DNA of 64,000 nucleotides. It comes from Mycteria americana (lineage: Eukaryota > Chordata > Aves > Ciconiiformes > Ciconiidae). Numbering within the stretch: the first letter of the stretch is position 1; each line of letters starts with the position of its first letter. Below, one piece after another: positions 9,868 to 34,799 of the stretch. Position numbers and translations under genes: made by a program. The stretch spans positions 620,001 to 684,000 of the forward strand of contig NW_027445626.1 in NCBI RefSeq assembly GCF_035582795.1, in the 5' to 3' direction. The notes beneath the pieces were generated by a model, which saw only the letters and a program-made list of their open reading frames with translations, did not search any database and had not been told where the DNA came from.

Positions 9868-12800
9868 TCAGTATGTTGAAAGCTATTCTTTCTGCTTTTC
9901 AGTACTTGCCTTTTTGGACGAGGAATCCCTGAGAATCTGTTCATTTCAAAAGAAGTAATATACAGGATCTCTTTTGCAATGCCCTGCTTTCTTCCACAGC
10001 TTCTTGCTCTCTGCTTCTTCAGGAAAGGGGAGGGGGTGGAATAGGGACCAAGTATAACTCGTCTTCTTTAGTACGCTAAATAATGACCGAAATTCATCAT
10101 GATCCCACACAATCTGGCACACAGACTCTCTCATCTGACATCCATCTGCACTGAAATGCACTTGTTTCCAAACAGTTGCTCATTGCTATTACTATCCAAT
10201 GTCCTGACCTAAATGGAGAGCAAGAGAAGAGTGTCTGGAAGAGGTTTGCAACCTTTCTTTGGCATGCCAGACATAGGTTGGGAGGAACCAGCCTCTAGCG
10301 TTTTGTCTTGTCTCCCTTGACTACAGAGGGAGCCTCGGGAAAACCAGTTCTCACAGGCACCTGCAGTGAAGTAGATGACAGTCACTATTCAAGTCTCAAA
10401 CCACTGATTTATTAAGCTATTATTTTTTAAATCAGAATCCACATCTAACAGAAGGCAGCACAAGAAAAAGATATGCAAGAAAGACTGGTGTGTTTCCCTT
10501 CATCTTTACATTTGTTTTCAGACATAGAAAGGAGCAGAGCAGATGACTCCCAGAGTAGGAGGATTCAAAATGCAAGGGGAGGAGAGGGAGGGGAGGAGAT
10601 GGCGGGTTTGAAGCAGTGAAAGAAAGCTTCTCCACAGACTGTGTTGTCCCCTCAGGCTCTGTCCCAGGGCAGAATGGGTAGCACTTCCACAAGGAGTAAA
10701 ATGGGAAGTTCAGTATAGGGCAGCGCTCCATGTTTGCCTTGACATTGTAGCTTGGGGCTCAGGCTAGTCTTAGATCCCAAGTGCCTGGCTTGTTCTTTGC
10801 CTCTAGTCCGGCGTAGGGGAACCTCTGCACTGGGTTCATGTGGGAAACTTGCTGAGATTAAACCACTGGCTGTATTTGAGCAAAAGCTCAAGCTCAGTCA
10901 CCTACAGCGGTAGGACTGTAGTAGATCAGTACCTGAGCTCCCTTTAGCCGCCAGCAAGTTAGGCACCTTTGCCCCTGGGAGGGGTTTGGATTTCCTCTCT
11001 CCTCAACGGGCAGAGCCTGGCACCCCTGAGGGTGATTCATCCTGTCCCACATTGCCAGTCTCCTCAGCTTGGAGGAAATGCCTCCTTTCTCCCCACTGGC
11101 CATTCCTGGAGTCTGGAAGGAGCAGCTGTGGCACATATCTCATTGCAGTTCTGCTCCAGGAGTGTGAAGAGCTCATAGCTCCTTCCCCTGCCTCCTTTCC
11201 CCTCTTCCTAAGAGCACAGAGGTCCAGGGGAGGGCAGCTGAGGGCTTCCATCCCCACAGGGCTTCAGTTGCGCAGTGCTCACTTTCTGCGACACAAAGAG
11301 AACTCTGAGCTGCAGCAGGAACCTTCAGGAGACTCTTCTATAAACCCAGCAGGCACTGCAGAGCTGGAGACATTCAGGTGCTGCTGAAGACTCAAAGGAA
11401 AGGTTATCACATCATGCTGGGGATTACAGGTAGGTGCTGGATTTGCTGAGGCGGGTGGGCTTAACGTGCCAGTGGCTCTTTGCACAGTGGCAACTATGAA
11501 GTGAGACCATGTGGCCTGGTACAGTCCTGTCCTGCATGTCTTCTCATTCCAGCTCACTCTTTCCTCTAGAGACCCTCCCTGTGTCCTTGACACTGCTGAA
11601 CAGAGATACCGGCAGCGTGGTTGTCACTACAGTCAGAGCTGTGGGGCATAAGCTGGTGGGCACTCACACACCTCAGTGGACGTGAAGAGGTTGGGGCAGA
11701 GTGTATGGGGCCAGTGTGCCAATACATGTCCCTTATTTTCTTAGCTCTCCGAATCTCTCTCTGTCTCTTTCTCCATCTTGCTTGTATCATAGGGATCAAT
11801 CTCAATCCCTCAGCTATCTCACAGTTGTCTCTCAGCCATCAACGTGGCATGTGATGTCCAGAGAGCAGTGAATCTGAGGCACCCTGCCCAAGGAAGCACC
11901 TTCAGGAATAAGGCATCCCGGTGTAGGTTGGGTGGATCACTCAGTAAAAGGGCTCCTCCATCCCAGGAACTCTCTGGGCTGCCGAGGTGCCTGCCTTGGC
12001 CATCTCCATGTCGCTGTAAAAGGTATCAAGTTTGACACGGGGAATCATCGGGACAGTGTTTTGTCTGAGCCGAGTGTTATGAAAACCCAAAGAGGAGGTG
12101 TGGGCAAAGTGCTCTCTCTTTCAGCCACAGATGTTCCCTGGGCAGGCAAGCAGGCATGTATCAGGCATTTAGTGGAACCCTGTGCTTAATTATGATCCTG
12201 CCCTGCCTCAGCCCCCACTTGCCCTCGGGACACAACTCTGTCTTTATTGCAGTGCAGAATATGGAGCCCTGAGACCTGAGATGGGAATACTGAGGTCCAG
12301 GTGCTGTGCTGCTTCAGGGAAGCAGCCCAAATGCATTCAGAAATTGAAGGAGAGCAGGAAAAGGTGTTCAGCCAGTGGTCATCACCCCTGTCCTTTTCGC
12401 CTCCTCCTCATGCAACATCGCCTTTCCTCATTTGGCTTAAACAACTCAGTTACCTCTTCTCTGGAATTCGGTTTTCCCTGTCCTTCCCTCCCAAGTTCAC
12501 ATCTGCTTATAAGTCTCCTGTCTAACAGACCCTTTGCAGTGCCTTCAACTACCAAGCTAGTAACTGCTGGCCACTCTTGCTCTGTGGAAAGAGATGCACT
12601 GCCAGGGACAGAATGGGCTCATCAGAAAGCAAATGCTTCAGGGAGTTGAGACCGCTAATCCTGTTTCGTGTCCATTCTTCCTCAGTGTGAAGAAAGAGTC
12701 TATGGCACGATGCGTTCCCCTAAAGGCTTTTTTGCATGATGGGGCTTTCCTGTCTGGCCCATCTTTCTGCTGCTGGAAAGCAGGACTTGGCTAAGGCCTG

Positions 12801-13149
12801 TGCTGGGTACTACTGGGAAGAACTTCAAGCGTCATCATCTAATGTGAGCAAATGAACCTTCTCTTTCATTCCACAGAAATAGGCACCTCATTGCGGCAAA
12901 TCATCGCTCTAATCAGAGGAGGTTCTTCTAAGAAGAGTAGTTTGGCCCTCTCAGAGACCCTGTTCCTGCCCTTTCACGAGGAATGGAGCCCCTAAACCAA
13001 GTGTGAATTCAGGCAGATGAGGGAAAACCTCCATGTTGTCTCTGGCAGTCGCTGCTTCCCAGTTCCTTTTTGCAACAAACACAGAAGCGCATGCCCTTCC
13101 TCAGGTTCCCTTCCTGCCAAGAGGGGAAAAGAAAGTCCTACAGTGCTTC
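9868..13149. other. Unannotated interval before the OR11-like gene
   Basis: About 3.3 kb of mixed-composition DNA with no reading frame or repeat that I recognise. A noncoding 5' exon of the OR at 13150 may lie here, but nothing in the sequence fixes it. Confidence 0.35.
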
Positions 13150-14109
13150 ATGGAGAAAGAGGAATGGGACAACCGGACATCACCAGTGGAGTTCCTCCTG
13201 CTGGCACTGCGTAATGTCCCCAAGCTTCAGATGCCTCTCTTTCTCCTCTCTCTCATCATCTACATGGGGACCATGTTTGTTAACATCCTCATTGTTGTGC
13301 TGCTGGTGGCAGATCAGCACCTTCACACTCCCATGTTGGTCTTCCTGGGGAATTTCTCCAGTGTGGAAATGTGCTGTACCTCCAGAATCCTGCCCAGGCT
13401 GCTGGCCAGCTTCCTAAGCAGGGACAGAGCCCTTTCTGCTCAAGGCTGCATGACACAACTCTTTTTCTTTGGCAGTTTTGCAGGTACCGAGTGTTACCTG
13501 CTGGCCACCACATCCTCTGATCGGTACTTGGCCATATGTCAACCCCTGCTCTACGCAAGCCTCATGAACCGGAAACTCTGTCTCCAGCTGGTGGCTGGCT
13601 CTTGGCTAGCAGGATTACTGATGTCTACCATAGTCACCAGGCTATTTTTCAAGTCACAGTGCTGTGGTCCCAATGCAAGTGATCATTTCTTCTGTGATTT
13701 TGCCCCATTGCTAGAGCTTGCTTGCAGTGACAGCACCGTGCTGAGACTGGTTACTTTCATCATCTGCTTTCTGGATGTAGTCTTCCCATTTGTATTCACA
13801 TTGGCATCCTATATCTGCATCATAGCTGCGATCCTGAGGATCCCAGCCACCACGGGGAGGCAGAAGGCCTTCTCCACCTGCTCCTCTCACCTTATCGTGG
13901 TGACTCTTTTCTATGGTACCCTCATCGTTGTCTAGATGATTCCCAGAACAGCCTCACTGAGGCAGCTCAAGGAAGTGCTCTCCTTTTTCTACACCATCCT
14001 CATGCTCATGGTCAATCCACTCCTCTACAGCCTGCGGACCAGGGAAGTCAAGGGGGCTCTTGGAAATGCACTGAGAAAAACTGTGGCCTGCATCGAGAGC
14101 TCATACTAG
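13150..14109 (+). pseudogene. Olfactory receptor, OR11A1-like, with one in-frame stop
   Basis: A complete OR frame of 319 codons from MEKEEWDNRTSPVEF at 13150 to TAG at 14107, interrupted only by a TAG at 13933-13935 (codon 262, at the end of TM6). Motifs are otherwise sound: NRTS glycosylation site, DQHLHTPM, SSDRYLAICQPLLYASLM, a DHFFCDFAPLLELACSD loop 2, GRQKAFSTCSSHL, and NPLLYSLRTREVKGAL after the stop. Relatives usually have a tyrosine at the stop position, so a single base change explains it. The truncated product would lack TM7 and should not work as a receptor. One lesion in an otherwise clean gene suggests a recent, perhaps still polymorphic, loss or a sequencing error. The older pseudogene at 3462-4475 is its paralogue. 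Confidence 0.85.
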
Positions 14110-15930
14110 TTGTGATCCACCAGGAATAATCAGGTTGTGGTTGTGTCAAGTGTGGACAACTCGTAAGTGCATATTTTGTGTGCCAGGCATATCTTTACAA
14201 GTGCAGAATCTTGGGAGTGTTTGGGGAATGAGAAGTGGGAGAAGAGCATTTGTGTCTTAAAGAAGGATAGGTCCGGTGTTGAAGAGTGTAAAAACATTCC
14301 CTGCCTTTCTTCTTTCTTTCAAGTAGACACAACTGGGATGCTGCAAGCGGGAGCTGTTGAAATGCCACACCTGCCCAGGAGTGGGAGAAAACTTACTCTA
14401 GACATGCTGATTTCTCTTCCTTTACCCAGCCAAGCTTGAGGGGTGGGATTGTTGCATGTCTGGGATTCCTTAGGGCATTTCCAGATTGGCAGTGAGAAGT
14501 GGGCAGCTGACTCAAGCCCTTCCACTGGGCATGTCTAAATGCGCGTAGGTGAATCCCATCCCTCGTGTTCTCTACCCTTTCTAACAGAGGAAAACTGTGA
14601 AAGCTAGTCTGATAGGGTCAGCCCCTCAGGAAAAAAAGTAGATCTTTCCGCAGAAGAAACATACACAAGCTGGGTCTCATTTTCCCCATTTTTTAGACAT
14701 AGAAATCATTACTTCCCCATTCTTTCCTTCTCATAATCTGACCCCCCCTCCAACAATGTCATTACTTATTTGTTTCCCACTGGCTGACTTAGATATTGCA
14801 AACTGAGTCCTCCTATTTTCTTCTTTCTTGCAAAATAGAGCAAGGTGAGCTCATGGGACATGACTGAGCCCATCCAGCCCCAGCAGCGGGCTTTCCCCAT
14901 TTCCTCGGCGGATGCATGTGCACAAGATGGAAATGTTTCCATCATGCTTGATTTGCGCAAGGGCCCTGACATACTCCCACAACACACTTATTCCACTTCC
15001 ACCCACACACATCAACTCCTTCCCACTTCCAGGCTCAAATCGTGTTTGCAAGAATTTGCTGCACTTCAGAAAAGGCCTGGAGCTTCGTGGATCTTCCTAG
15101 TGCTGATGGCAATCTTCCTGGCTCCCTCCAGATCTGATGGGGAGACTTCCTTCCTGTAAGAAGGGCTTTATGACAAACTTTTATGAAGTGTTTGTCTTTC
15201 TGTGATTCTGATGTGTGGACAGAGTAGACACAGAAAAGAAAGATGTGCACCAAAATGGATGCTGAGTGAAGTGCCAGTAAGAACCAGGTGAGATACCCCC
15301 ACGGCTGTGGCTTCCTGGCAAAAAGTGTGTCCCGAGAAGGCATCCAAGCTCTGCCACTGTGGAGTGGGGAATCAGCAGTGTCCATGCCAGCTGGGGATGC
15401 AACCAGTGACTTTTCAAAGACCACCCTTCATCTGAACTGCTTTAGAGTTGTCCTTGAGGATGGGGTATGATGGCTTACATTGCAACTACTGATTGAACTG
15501 GCATTGCCCAGAGTGGCTATCACAGATGCAAACTGCTATGTTGCAGCTATTGAGATTTAGGCAGAGTCATGTTGGCGGGTTGTTTGTAGGTTGCTTTGTG
15601 TTGCTTTTTCTTCTTTTTTAGATACTGATCGTCTTAGGGAAATCACCCAAGCACCTGAAGGATTGTTGAAGGTTTACTGCCAGAAGCCCCAGCCAATGTG
15701 CATCTCAAGAAATGAGATGCCAGAGGCCAAGGGGAGGATGGTTTGGGCACTGTCCTGGGATGTGGGAAACGGAAACGTGCTCCCCTCTCCCTGACACCTT
15801 GCCCCCAGTGAGGGCTGTGAGGAACTCTGCCAACTAGAGTTCCTCTGAAGTCACAGGGGTGTCAGGTAACCTACATCTAACTGCAGCCAATGTGGTCCTG
15901 ACAGCTCAGCATTGGATTTTCCATTTGAGC
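14110..15930. other. Unannotated interval
   Basis: No gene or known repeat recognised. Near its end, about 20 bases (GGAGTAGTTTCTTTTTGAAC) occur at 15935-15954 and again at 15961-15980, a 26-base tandem duplication just outside the purine tract. Confidence 0.35.
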
Positions 15931-16015
15931 CCAAGGAGTAGTTTCTTTTTGAACTAGAGAGGAGTAGTTTCTTTTTGAACCAAAGGTGGCCAATGGACCA
16001 CCGTTAGTGCGATGG

Positions 16016-16296
16016 CACGTGGAGGAGGAGGAGGTGAGGTAGGAGGCAAGAGGAGGCAAGAGCAGAAATCTGGAGGAGGTGTAGGAGGAGGCACCAGGAG
16101 ACAATAAGAGGAAAGAGGAGGCAAGAAGAGGAGGAAGCAACAGGATGCAACAGTAGGAGGAAAAAGGAAGAGGAGGCAAGAGGGGAAAAAAGGGAGCTCA
16201 GGAGGCAACAGGAGGCAAAAAAAGGAGCAGGAGGAGGAGGAGAATGCACCAAGAGGCAAAAGGAGGCCGCAGGGGGAGGAGGAGGCAACAGGAGTC
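16016..16296 (+). repeat. Polypurine half of a strand-switching tract
   Basis: About 280 bases of AGGAGG/AGGCAA-type repeats, almost all purine on this strand. It is the reverse-complement type of the pyrimidine tract that follows, so together they form an imperfect inverted repeat centred near 16297. Confidence 0.9.
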
Positions 16297-17932
16297 GCCT
16301 CTTGTTTCCTTGTCCTCCTTTTGCCTCCTGTTGCCTCCTCCTCCTCCTCTTGCCTCATATTGTCTCCTCCTTCTGGTACCTCCTGTTGCTTCCTCCTGCT
16401 CCTCCTCCTCCTCAACCCCCTGTGCCTCCTCTTCCTCCTTCTGTTGCCTTCCCTTGCCTCCTCTTGCCTTCTTTTCCGCATCCTGTTCCTATTGCCTTTT
16501 CTTGTCCCAATGTTGCATCCTAGGCCTCTTCTTCCTTTTGGCTCCTCATGCCTCCTGTTGCCTCCTCCTCCTCTCCTCCTCTTCCTCCTCCTTTTCTTCC
16601 TCCTCCACCTCCTCCTCCTCCTCCTTCTCTTCTCCTCCTCTTCCTTTTCCCCTTCCTCCTCTTACGCTTCCTTCTCTTACTGTTGCCTCCTCTTGCCTCT
16701 TCTTGCCTCCTCCTCCTTCTCTTCCTCCTCTTGTGGCCTCCTGTTGCCCCACCATCCTGTTGCCCCTACTGCCTCCTCCTTCTCCTGCTCTTCTTGCCTT
16801 TTCCTCCTCATCATCCATTTCCTCTTGCCTCCTCTTTCCTCCCCTTCTTCCTCCTCCTCTTCCCTGCTCTGCCTCCTTTTACCTCCCTCTCTTTCTCCTG
16901 ATGGTGCATCCTGTTGCCTCCAGCAGACTCCTTTTCCTCCTCTTGCTCTTACCTCTTGTTCCTCATTGTTGCCTCCTCCTCTCCTCCACCTCCTTCTCCT
17001 CCACATACTCCTCCTCATCCTGTTGTCTCCTCTTGCCACTTGCTTTGACCTTTCCTAATTCTCCTCCTCCTCCTCTTCTTCCTCCTCTGCCTAGTACCTT
17101 CTTTGTCTTCCTCCTCCTTTTGCCTACTGTTCCTTCCTCCTTCTTTTCCTCCTCTTCTTGCTTCCTTCTGTTGCCTCTACTTGCCTCCTCATTTTGTTGC
17201 CTCCTCCTGCTGTGTCCTCCTGTTACCACCTGTTGCCTCCTCCTTCCCTTCCTTCTCCTCTTCCTATTGCCTCCTCCCACTCCTTTTGCCTTCTGTTGCC
17301 TCCTCTTCCTCCTCTTGCCTCTGCCTTTGCCATTTGTTGCCTCCTTCTCTCCTGCTCCTGGTGCCTCCTCTTGCCTCTTCCTCCTCCTCCTCCTCTTGTC
17401 CTCTCCTCTTCTCTCCATCTCCTTCTCCTCCTGCTTTTCCCTCCTCTTTTGTCCTCTTGCCACCTCCTCTTCCTCCTGTTGCCTTCTGTTTCCTTTTCCT
17501 CCTCCTGTTGCATCTGGGGACCTTCTCTTTTTCCTCCTTGTCCTCTTGTCTCAAGTGCCCGCCTCTTGCCTCCTTTTGCTTCCACCTCCTCCTCTTAACT
17601 CCATTGGCCTCCTGTTGCGTCTTCCTCCTCCTCCTCTTTCCTCCTCTTGTGTCCTTTACGTCCTGCTATGTCCATCTCCATTTCCCTCCTCTTGCCTCCT
17701 TTTGCCTGCTCTTGCCTCTTATTGCCTCATTCTCCATTTGTGTCCCATTGCCTCCTCTTCCTGTTGAGTCCTCCTCCTCCTCCTTTGCTTGTGGCCTCCT
17801 GTTGCCTCCTCCTCCTCCTGGTTCCTCCTCTTGCCTCCTCCTCTTTTTAATCCTGTTGCTTCTGTTGCATCCTTGTCCTCCTCTTGCCTCCTCCTTCTTC
17901 TGCTGCCTCCTCTTGCCTCTTTCTTCTTTTGG
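16297..17932 (+). repeat. Polypyrimidine minisatellite
   Basis: About 1.6 kb built on variants of TTGCCTCCTCCTCC, almost purely C and T apart from the G of TTGCC. Long open frames (Ser/Leu/Pro-rich on +, Arg/Glu/Gly-rich on -) result from the lack of stops in such repeats and are not genes. It abuts CR1 sequence at 17933. Confidence 0.95.
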
Positions 17933-18354
17933 AAGAGGCTGAGGTACTGAATGCCTTCTTCACCTCCTCTTTTACTAGCAAGACCAGCCTTCAGGAATAC
18001 CAGGTGCCAGAGATGAGGGGGGCAAGTCTGGAGCCAGGCAGACATAGCCCTGCTGGAAGAGGATCAGGTCAGGGAATTCTTACGCAAACTGGACATACAG
18101 AAGTCCACGGGCCCTGATGGGATGCACCCATGAGTGCTGAGGGAGCTGGCAGATGGCATTGCGAGGACACTCCCAAGAATCTTTTACCGAGCATTGAGAT
18201 GGGGATGTGCCCGAAGACTGGAAGAAATCAAATGTCACTGCTATTTTCAAGAAGGGCAAGAAGAGGACCTGGGGAACTAGAGGCCAGTCAGCCTCTCCTC
18301 GAGCCCTGGGAAGGTGATAGAGCAGCTAATCGTGGGAAATATTTCCAGGTACAT
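17933..18354 (+). mobile_element. CR1 LINE fragment
   Basis: Translations show a CR1 region leading into reverse transcriptase: EVLNAFFTSSFTSKTSLQE, then a decayed EFLRKLDIQKSTGPDG, then IFKKGKKRTW and SLGKVIEQLI. The element ends abruptly where an LTR begins at 18355. Confidence 0.85.
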
Positions 18355-19330
18355 TGTGCTGGTTTTGGCTGGGACGGAGTTAATTTTCTGCATAGCAGCC
18401 CGTATGGTGCCATGTTTGGGATTTGTGACCAACGCAGTGTTTATAATACACCAGTGTTGTAGCTATTTGCGGAAGAGTGCTTTCACAGCATCAAGGCCTT
18501 CTCTCTTGCTCTCTCTTCCTCCCCAGCAACTAGGCTGGATCTCTTGATGAGGGAGGACCAGGGGTCGTCATTTAGCAAGGCAAAGTTTTACACAGTGCAC
18601 TGGTGTCCATGTCCAGGTTTTGGTAGCGCGGAGACTACACGTGTGACCTCTGTGAGAGAAGACCAAGGGCTGCCTCCATGCCAGACAGGGCTGGGTCCAG
18701 ACAGCTCCAAAATAGACCCACCGCTGGCCAAAACTGAGCCCAGCAACAAAGCTGGTGGAACTGGTGTGAAAATGTGTTTAAGAAGGGGAAAAATTGCCAG
18801 ACTGGGATAGGAGTTAGGGGGAAAAAAAAGTGTGAGAAACAGCCCTGCAAACACCACGGTCGGGGAAGAAGGAGGAGAACCACCCCCTCGGTGGTCCAGG
18901 CACCAGAGCAGATATTCCCCTGCAGCCCATGGAGAATACCACAGCACAGCAGGTATTTTCCTGCAGCCTATGGAGAAGACCATGGTGGAGAATGTAAGCC
19001 CTGCAGTCCGTGGAGGACACAATGCTGGAGAAGTTGGGTAATTCCTGAAAGAACTGTGGCCTGTGGGGAGCCCCCAGTGGAGCAGGTTCATCTTGAAGGA
19101 CTGCAGCCTGTAGTAGGGACCCCATGGGAAAAGTGTTAGAAGGAAGGAGCAGCAGGCAGGAAGTGTTCTGGACTGACCACAACCCCCATTCCCCATGGCC
19201 TAGCGCTGCTCAGAGGGGAGGAGGTAGAAGAGTTGGGAATAAAAGAGTGAAGCTGAGCTGGGGAAAAAAGGGTGGGGAGGAGGCCTTCCATGGGGAAGGA
19301 GATAAGGTCTTCCAACAGCCCCACACTTCT
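18355..19330 (+). mobile_element. Decayed LTR material, ERVL-like bird families
   Basis: The first 190 bases match the start of the LTR family also present at 49434-49998 and 56871-57451 (TGTGCTGGTTTTGGCTGGGA type). The remainder resembles the body of a different bird LTR, with repeated CTGCAGCCCATGGAG units. It therefore looks like one LTR broken into or joined with another. It is incomplete, and no matching target duplication was found. Fossil, broken. Confidence 0.55.
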
Positions 19331-19611
19331 TCCACCCTCAGCCGTTGCAGTTACAAGTGCCTGGCCGGCCCACCTGCTTTGCCACTGTCACGTTTGGACT
19401 GAAGTCCCACACACATTTTGGCATGCCTAGTGTAAGCTGGCCTCCACCCAAATCTGGAGCCCACCTGGCCATGGAGGCAGGGAGAGGACAGGTCCCTCTG
19501 CCCAGGGCCAGGAACAGCTCTTCCCTGAGACCCTCCCCAAGGAATGCTCCTCATGTGTGTCAGCCTGTGGCCTGGCAGGGATGGAATTGGGACAAGGGCT
19601 GCTGGGGCAGG
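19331..19611. other. Unannotated interval before the tRNA-Phe relic
   Basis: G/C-rich, no gene seen. Confidence 0.3.
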
Positions 19612-19684
19612 GCTGAAGTACCGCAGCTGGCAGAGCATTAGACTGAACATCTAAAGGTCCTTGGTTCAACCCTGGGCTGATACA
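19612..19684 (+). pseudogene. tRNA-Phe(GAA)-like relic
   Basis: A 73-base match to tRNA-Phe. The anticodon arm is well kept (TTAGA stem, CTGAACA loop giving anticodon GAA, TCTAA), as are the variable loop AGGTC and a B-box-like GGTTCAACC. The acceptor stem does not pair (GCTGAAG against CTGATAC has only three pairs), and the D stem is mismatched. It is therefore a tRNA pseudogene or tRNA-derived fragment rather than a working gene. No CCA or A-tail follows, which does not favour a processed copy. Confidence 0.75.
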
Positions 19685-21585
19685 GTGGTATCCTTGCTCA
19701 GTTTTTTGCAGAGCCTGCCTGCTTCTTCCAGCCTACCCTGTCCTCCTTGCTCCTTCTCCTCTTGCCAGAGCACTGCCCCTGCACTGTAGCTGCAGATCTG
19801 CAGGTTAGAAGGAGCCTTCCTCTTGCTACAAAAGTCCCCAGCCTTCCCCTCAACAGGACTCTCCATTCAGTGCTTCTTTGGGGTGCTCTCCATCTGTCCC
19901 TCCTTCCATGCTCCACAGCAATTGGCACCTTTCCTTTGTGGGGTCTCTGCAAAGACCTTGTCTCTCTCCTCCTTGTCATTCTTGATGGTGCACAGACTGC
20001 TCCCATCCTCACACACATCGTGCACCTGGACCACAGCTTGCAGACCAGAGCATACTGCCCATGGGGGAGGCCACTGTCCCCCCAGTCCCAAGGAGAGGCA
20101 CTCCCTGAGCTGAGGCCTGAATGGCAGCACCCTCCCTCCAGAGGTCTGTCACAGCAAGACCTCTGATGTGCCAAGGACAGCTGGCAAAGCCGTGCCCAAA
20201 TAGACTCACCCACCAGACTGCACTGGCTAGACCAGCTGCAGCCCCTCACAGCCATCAGTCCCTGCACAGAGGAAGAAAGACCTGCTCATGAGCTCCAACA
20301 AGCTGCTGGGCTCCCCTCTTGCAACCTCTTGCTGCTACAGAGCCCTGCTCGCCCCTCAGGAACACAGTGACAGCTGTGACCCAGCACATCTCCCTCTGTC
20401 TCCAGCCTCAGCCTCTCCCCAGTCAGGGCAAGGAATGGCACATACTGGACTACAGTCGCACAGCAACGTGCATGTTCTAACCCTGTGCAGTTCTGCTGCG
20501 TAGTAGCTGGCTCCTTAGGGATGCACGTGCAGAAAAGTTCGGCTTTTGTTGTGACTGAGCGCATGTGAGAGGTGGTGAGAGGGAGAGACTGTGTTTCCAA
20601 GCACAGTTACTGTCTTGTCAGCTTTGAGCACGAGCTTGAACATGCTTGGCCGCAGAGGTAGTGCCTGCAGGATAATCACTGCTCCAGAAGAGTCCTTCTA
20701 GGCCTTTGTTGAGCAAGAACGGGAGAGTCATTGCTGAGGATGGGTTTTGGGGTCATGTGTTCAAAGCAGAAGATGTGAGCAGTCCATCCCCTTAACTCCA
20801 CTCAACCACTCCAGAAATTCACAGGCACTGTGGTCTGCTTTTGATTCCCCCAAACCCTCTCTGCCAGGCAGGGGCTCAGCAGAGAAAAAATCTATGGTAT
20901 GGAATTGGGCAACACAATTGTCAAAGCTGTGCCACCATGAGGACACCATCCCTGCATGTGGTCAAAGCATCAGCCTTTGAGTTACCAGCTGAACACACTC
21001 ACCCACCCTGCCACAGAGACCCCAGCCAGGGCTGTCCCAGGGCACTGCTTTGCTGCCAGGACAGTCATCAGTGCTGAAGGAATGGGAAGGTCCCTGAGCC
21101 CAACCCACATGCCCAGCCCCATGGAGATGGAAGCCTGCTCTTCAAGTCACCTCCAGGGATGCTGGGGAACAGAGGGCTGCAGGGGGAGGCCTGGAGCCTG
21201 GAGGAGCGGGTATAAGATTTCTGCCACCACGTCCCCTCCACAGCATGTCCTGGGATGCCACCGGAGCCTGCGGGCACTTCACCCCAGGCAGGGCATTTCC
21301 CTCACCCTGTTGCACTGCTCCTGCTGTGGAGTTGGGGACAGATGTGGCACAGAGGGGTGTTGCCCTGGGTGGCAGAGGAGGCTCAGGGGAAGGGGTTTTC
21401 TCCTCTCCATCGACCCATCCCGCAGTGGGCCAGAGCGTGGGAGCAGCACCTGCAGCAAGAGCCTCCTTCTGCCCCATTGCCCTGCAGAGGCGTTGAGGGT
21501 CCCTGGGCACACAGGGGACAACAGGACAGTGCTCATCAAGGACACAACACGGGAGGAGAGTGTCTCTCCTGCTGGCAGGTGTCAA
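19685..21585. other. Unannotated interval between the two tRNA sequences
   Basis: GC-rich, with several frames of 80-190 codons on both strands, none recognised. A minus-strand stretch near 19870-20130 has a frame with a cysteine-containing DVCEDGSSLCTIKND segment, but I cannot assign it. Confidence 0.3.
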
Positions 21586-21657
21586 GGGGATGTAGCTCAG
21601 TGGCAGAGCGCCTGCTTCGCATGTGGGCGGTCCTGGGTTCAATCCCCAGCATCTCCA
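21586..21657 (+). tRNA. tRNA-Ala(CGC)
   Basis: A complete 72-base cloverleaf. The acceptor stem GGGGATG/CATCTCC pairs with one G-T, D arm GCTC/GAGC, anticodon stem CCTGC/GTGGG with loop TTCGCAT (anticodon CGC, alanine), variable loop CGGTC, T arm CTGGG/CCCAG with loop TTCAATC, and discriminator A. The A box (TAGCTCAGTGG) and B box (GGTTCAATC) for RNA polymerase III are intact. A TTTT run about 10 bases downstream (near 21667) can terminate transcription. It delivers alanine to GCG codons. Confidence 0.93.
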
Positions 21658-22084
21658 GGGCTGCTTTTGCCCTGACTCCCCAGCCTCAGGCAGGTGCAGG
21701 CTGGAGCCCATGGAAAAGCCCATGGAGACTGGGGTCCTGGCAGAGCATGAGGAGAGGGAATCTCAGCCCGTGTGTCCCAGAAAGTGGCTCTGCACCCTGT
21801 GCTGGGGCAGTGGGGAGCAGAGCTGCATCCTCACCATTGCGGGAGATAATCCGTGGGCCATGATCCCGCCTGGGGATGGCTGGGGTGTTTTGGGGTGAGC
21901 AGCAGGATTATTCCCCAGGGACCATGGGCTCTCGCAGCCCCACAGCCTGACCCCAAGCCTGCTGTCCCTGAGATGTGCCCCTTGCCTACCACTGTGTCAT
22001 CGTTCTCTGCTCCCCCTCATCAGCCTCAGGGAGGTGACCCAACACCTGGGCAGGCCCAGCTCTGGGTCAAAGCCCTCAGAGACT

Positions 22085-22090
22085 TTTAAT
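22085..22090 (-). terminator. Polyadenylation signal ATTAAA for the SRCR receptor
   Basis: On the minus strand ATTAAA lies about 100 bases after the proposed stop codon (22194-22192). It is the first good signal in the right place. Confidence 0.5.
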
Positions 22091-22191
22091 AAGAACCAAT
22101 ATGGACGCACAGTGTAAAAGCGGGAATAAAAATAGAGGAAACTGCAGGCGGTTTCTGCTGCCCGTGGTAAAGGGAGATGTTTCCCTGGTGC

Positions 22192-34799
<12,608 letters not shown>

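Noticed and set aside
16244-17767. 507-codon Ser/Leu/Pro-rich open frame
   Set aside because: It lies wholly in a polypyrimidine minisatellite where stop codons are rare. Other frames and the opposite strand are open too, and no domain is seen.
19698-20267. 189-codon minus-strand frame
   Set aside because: No family recognised. Arg-rich composition and overlapping frames on both strands suggest chance.
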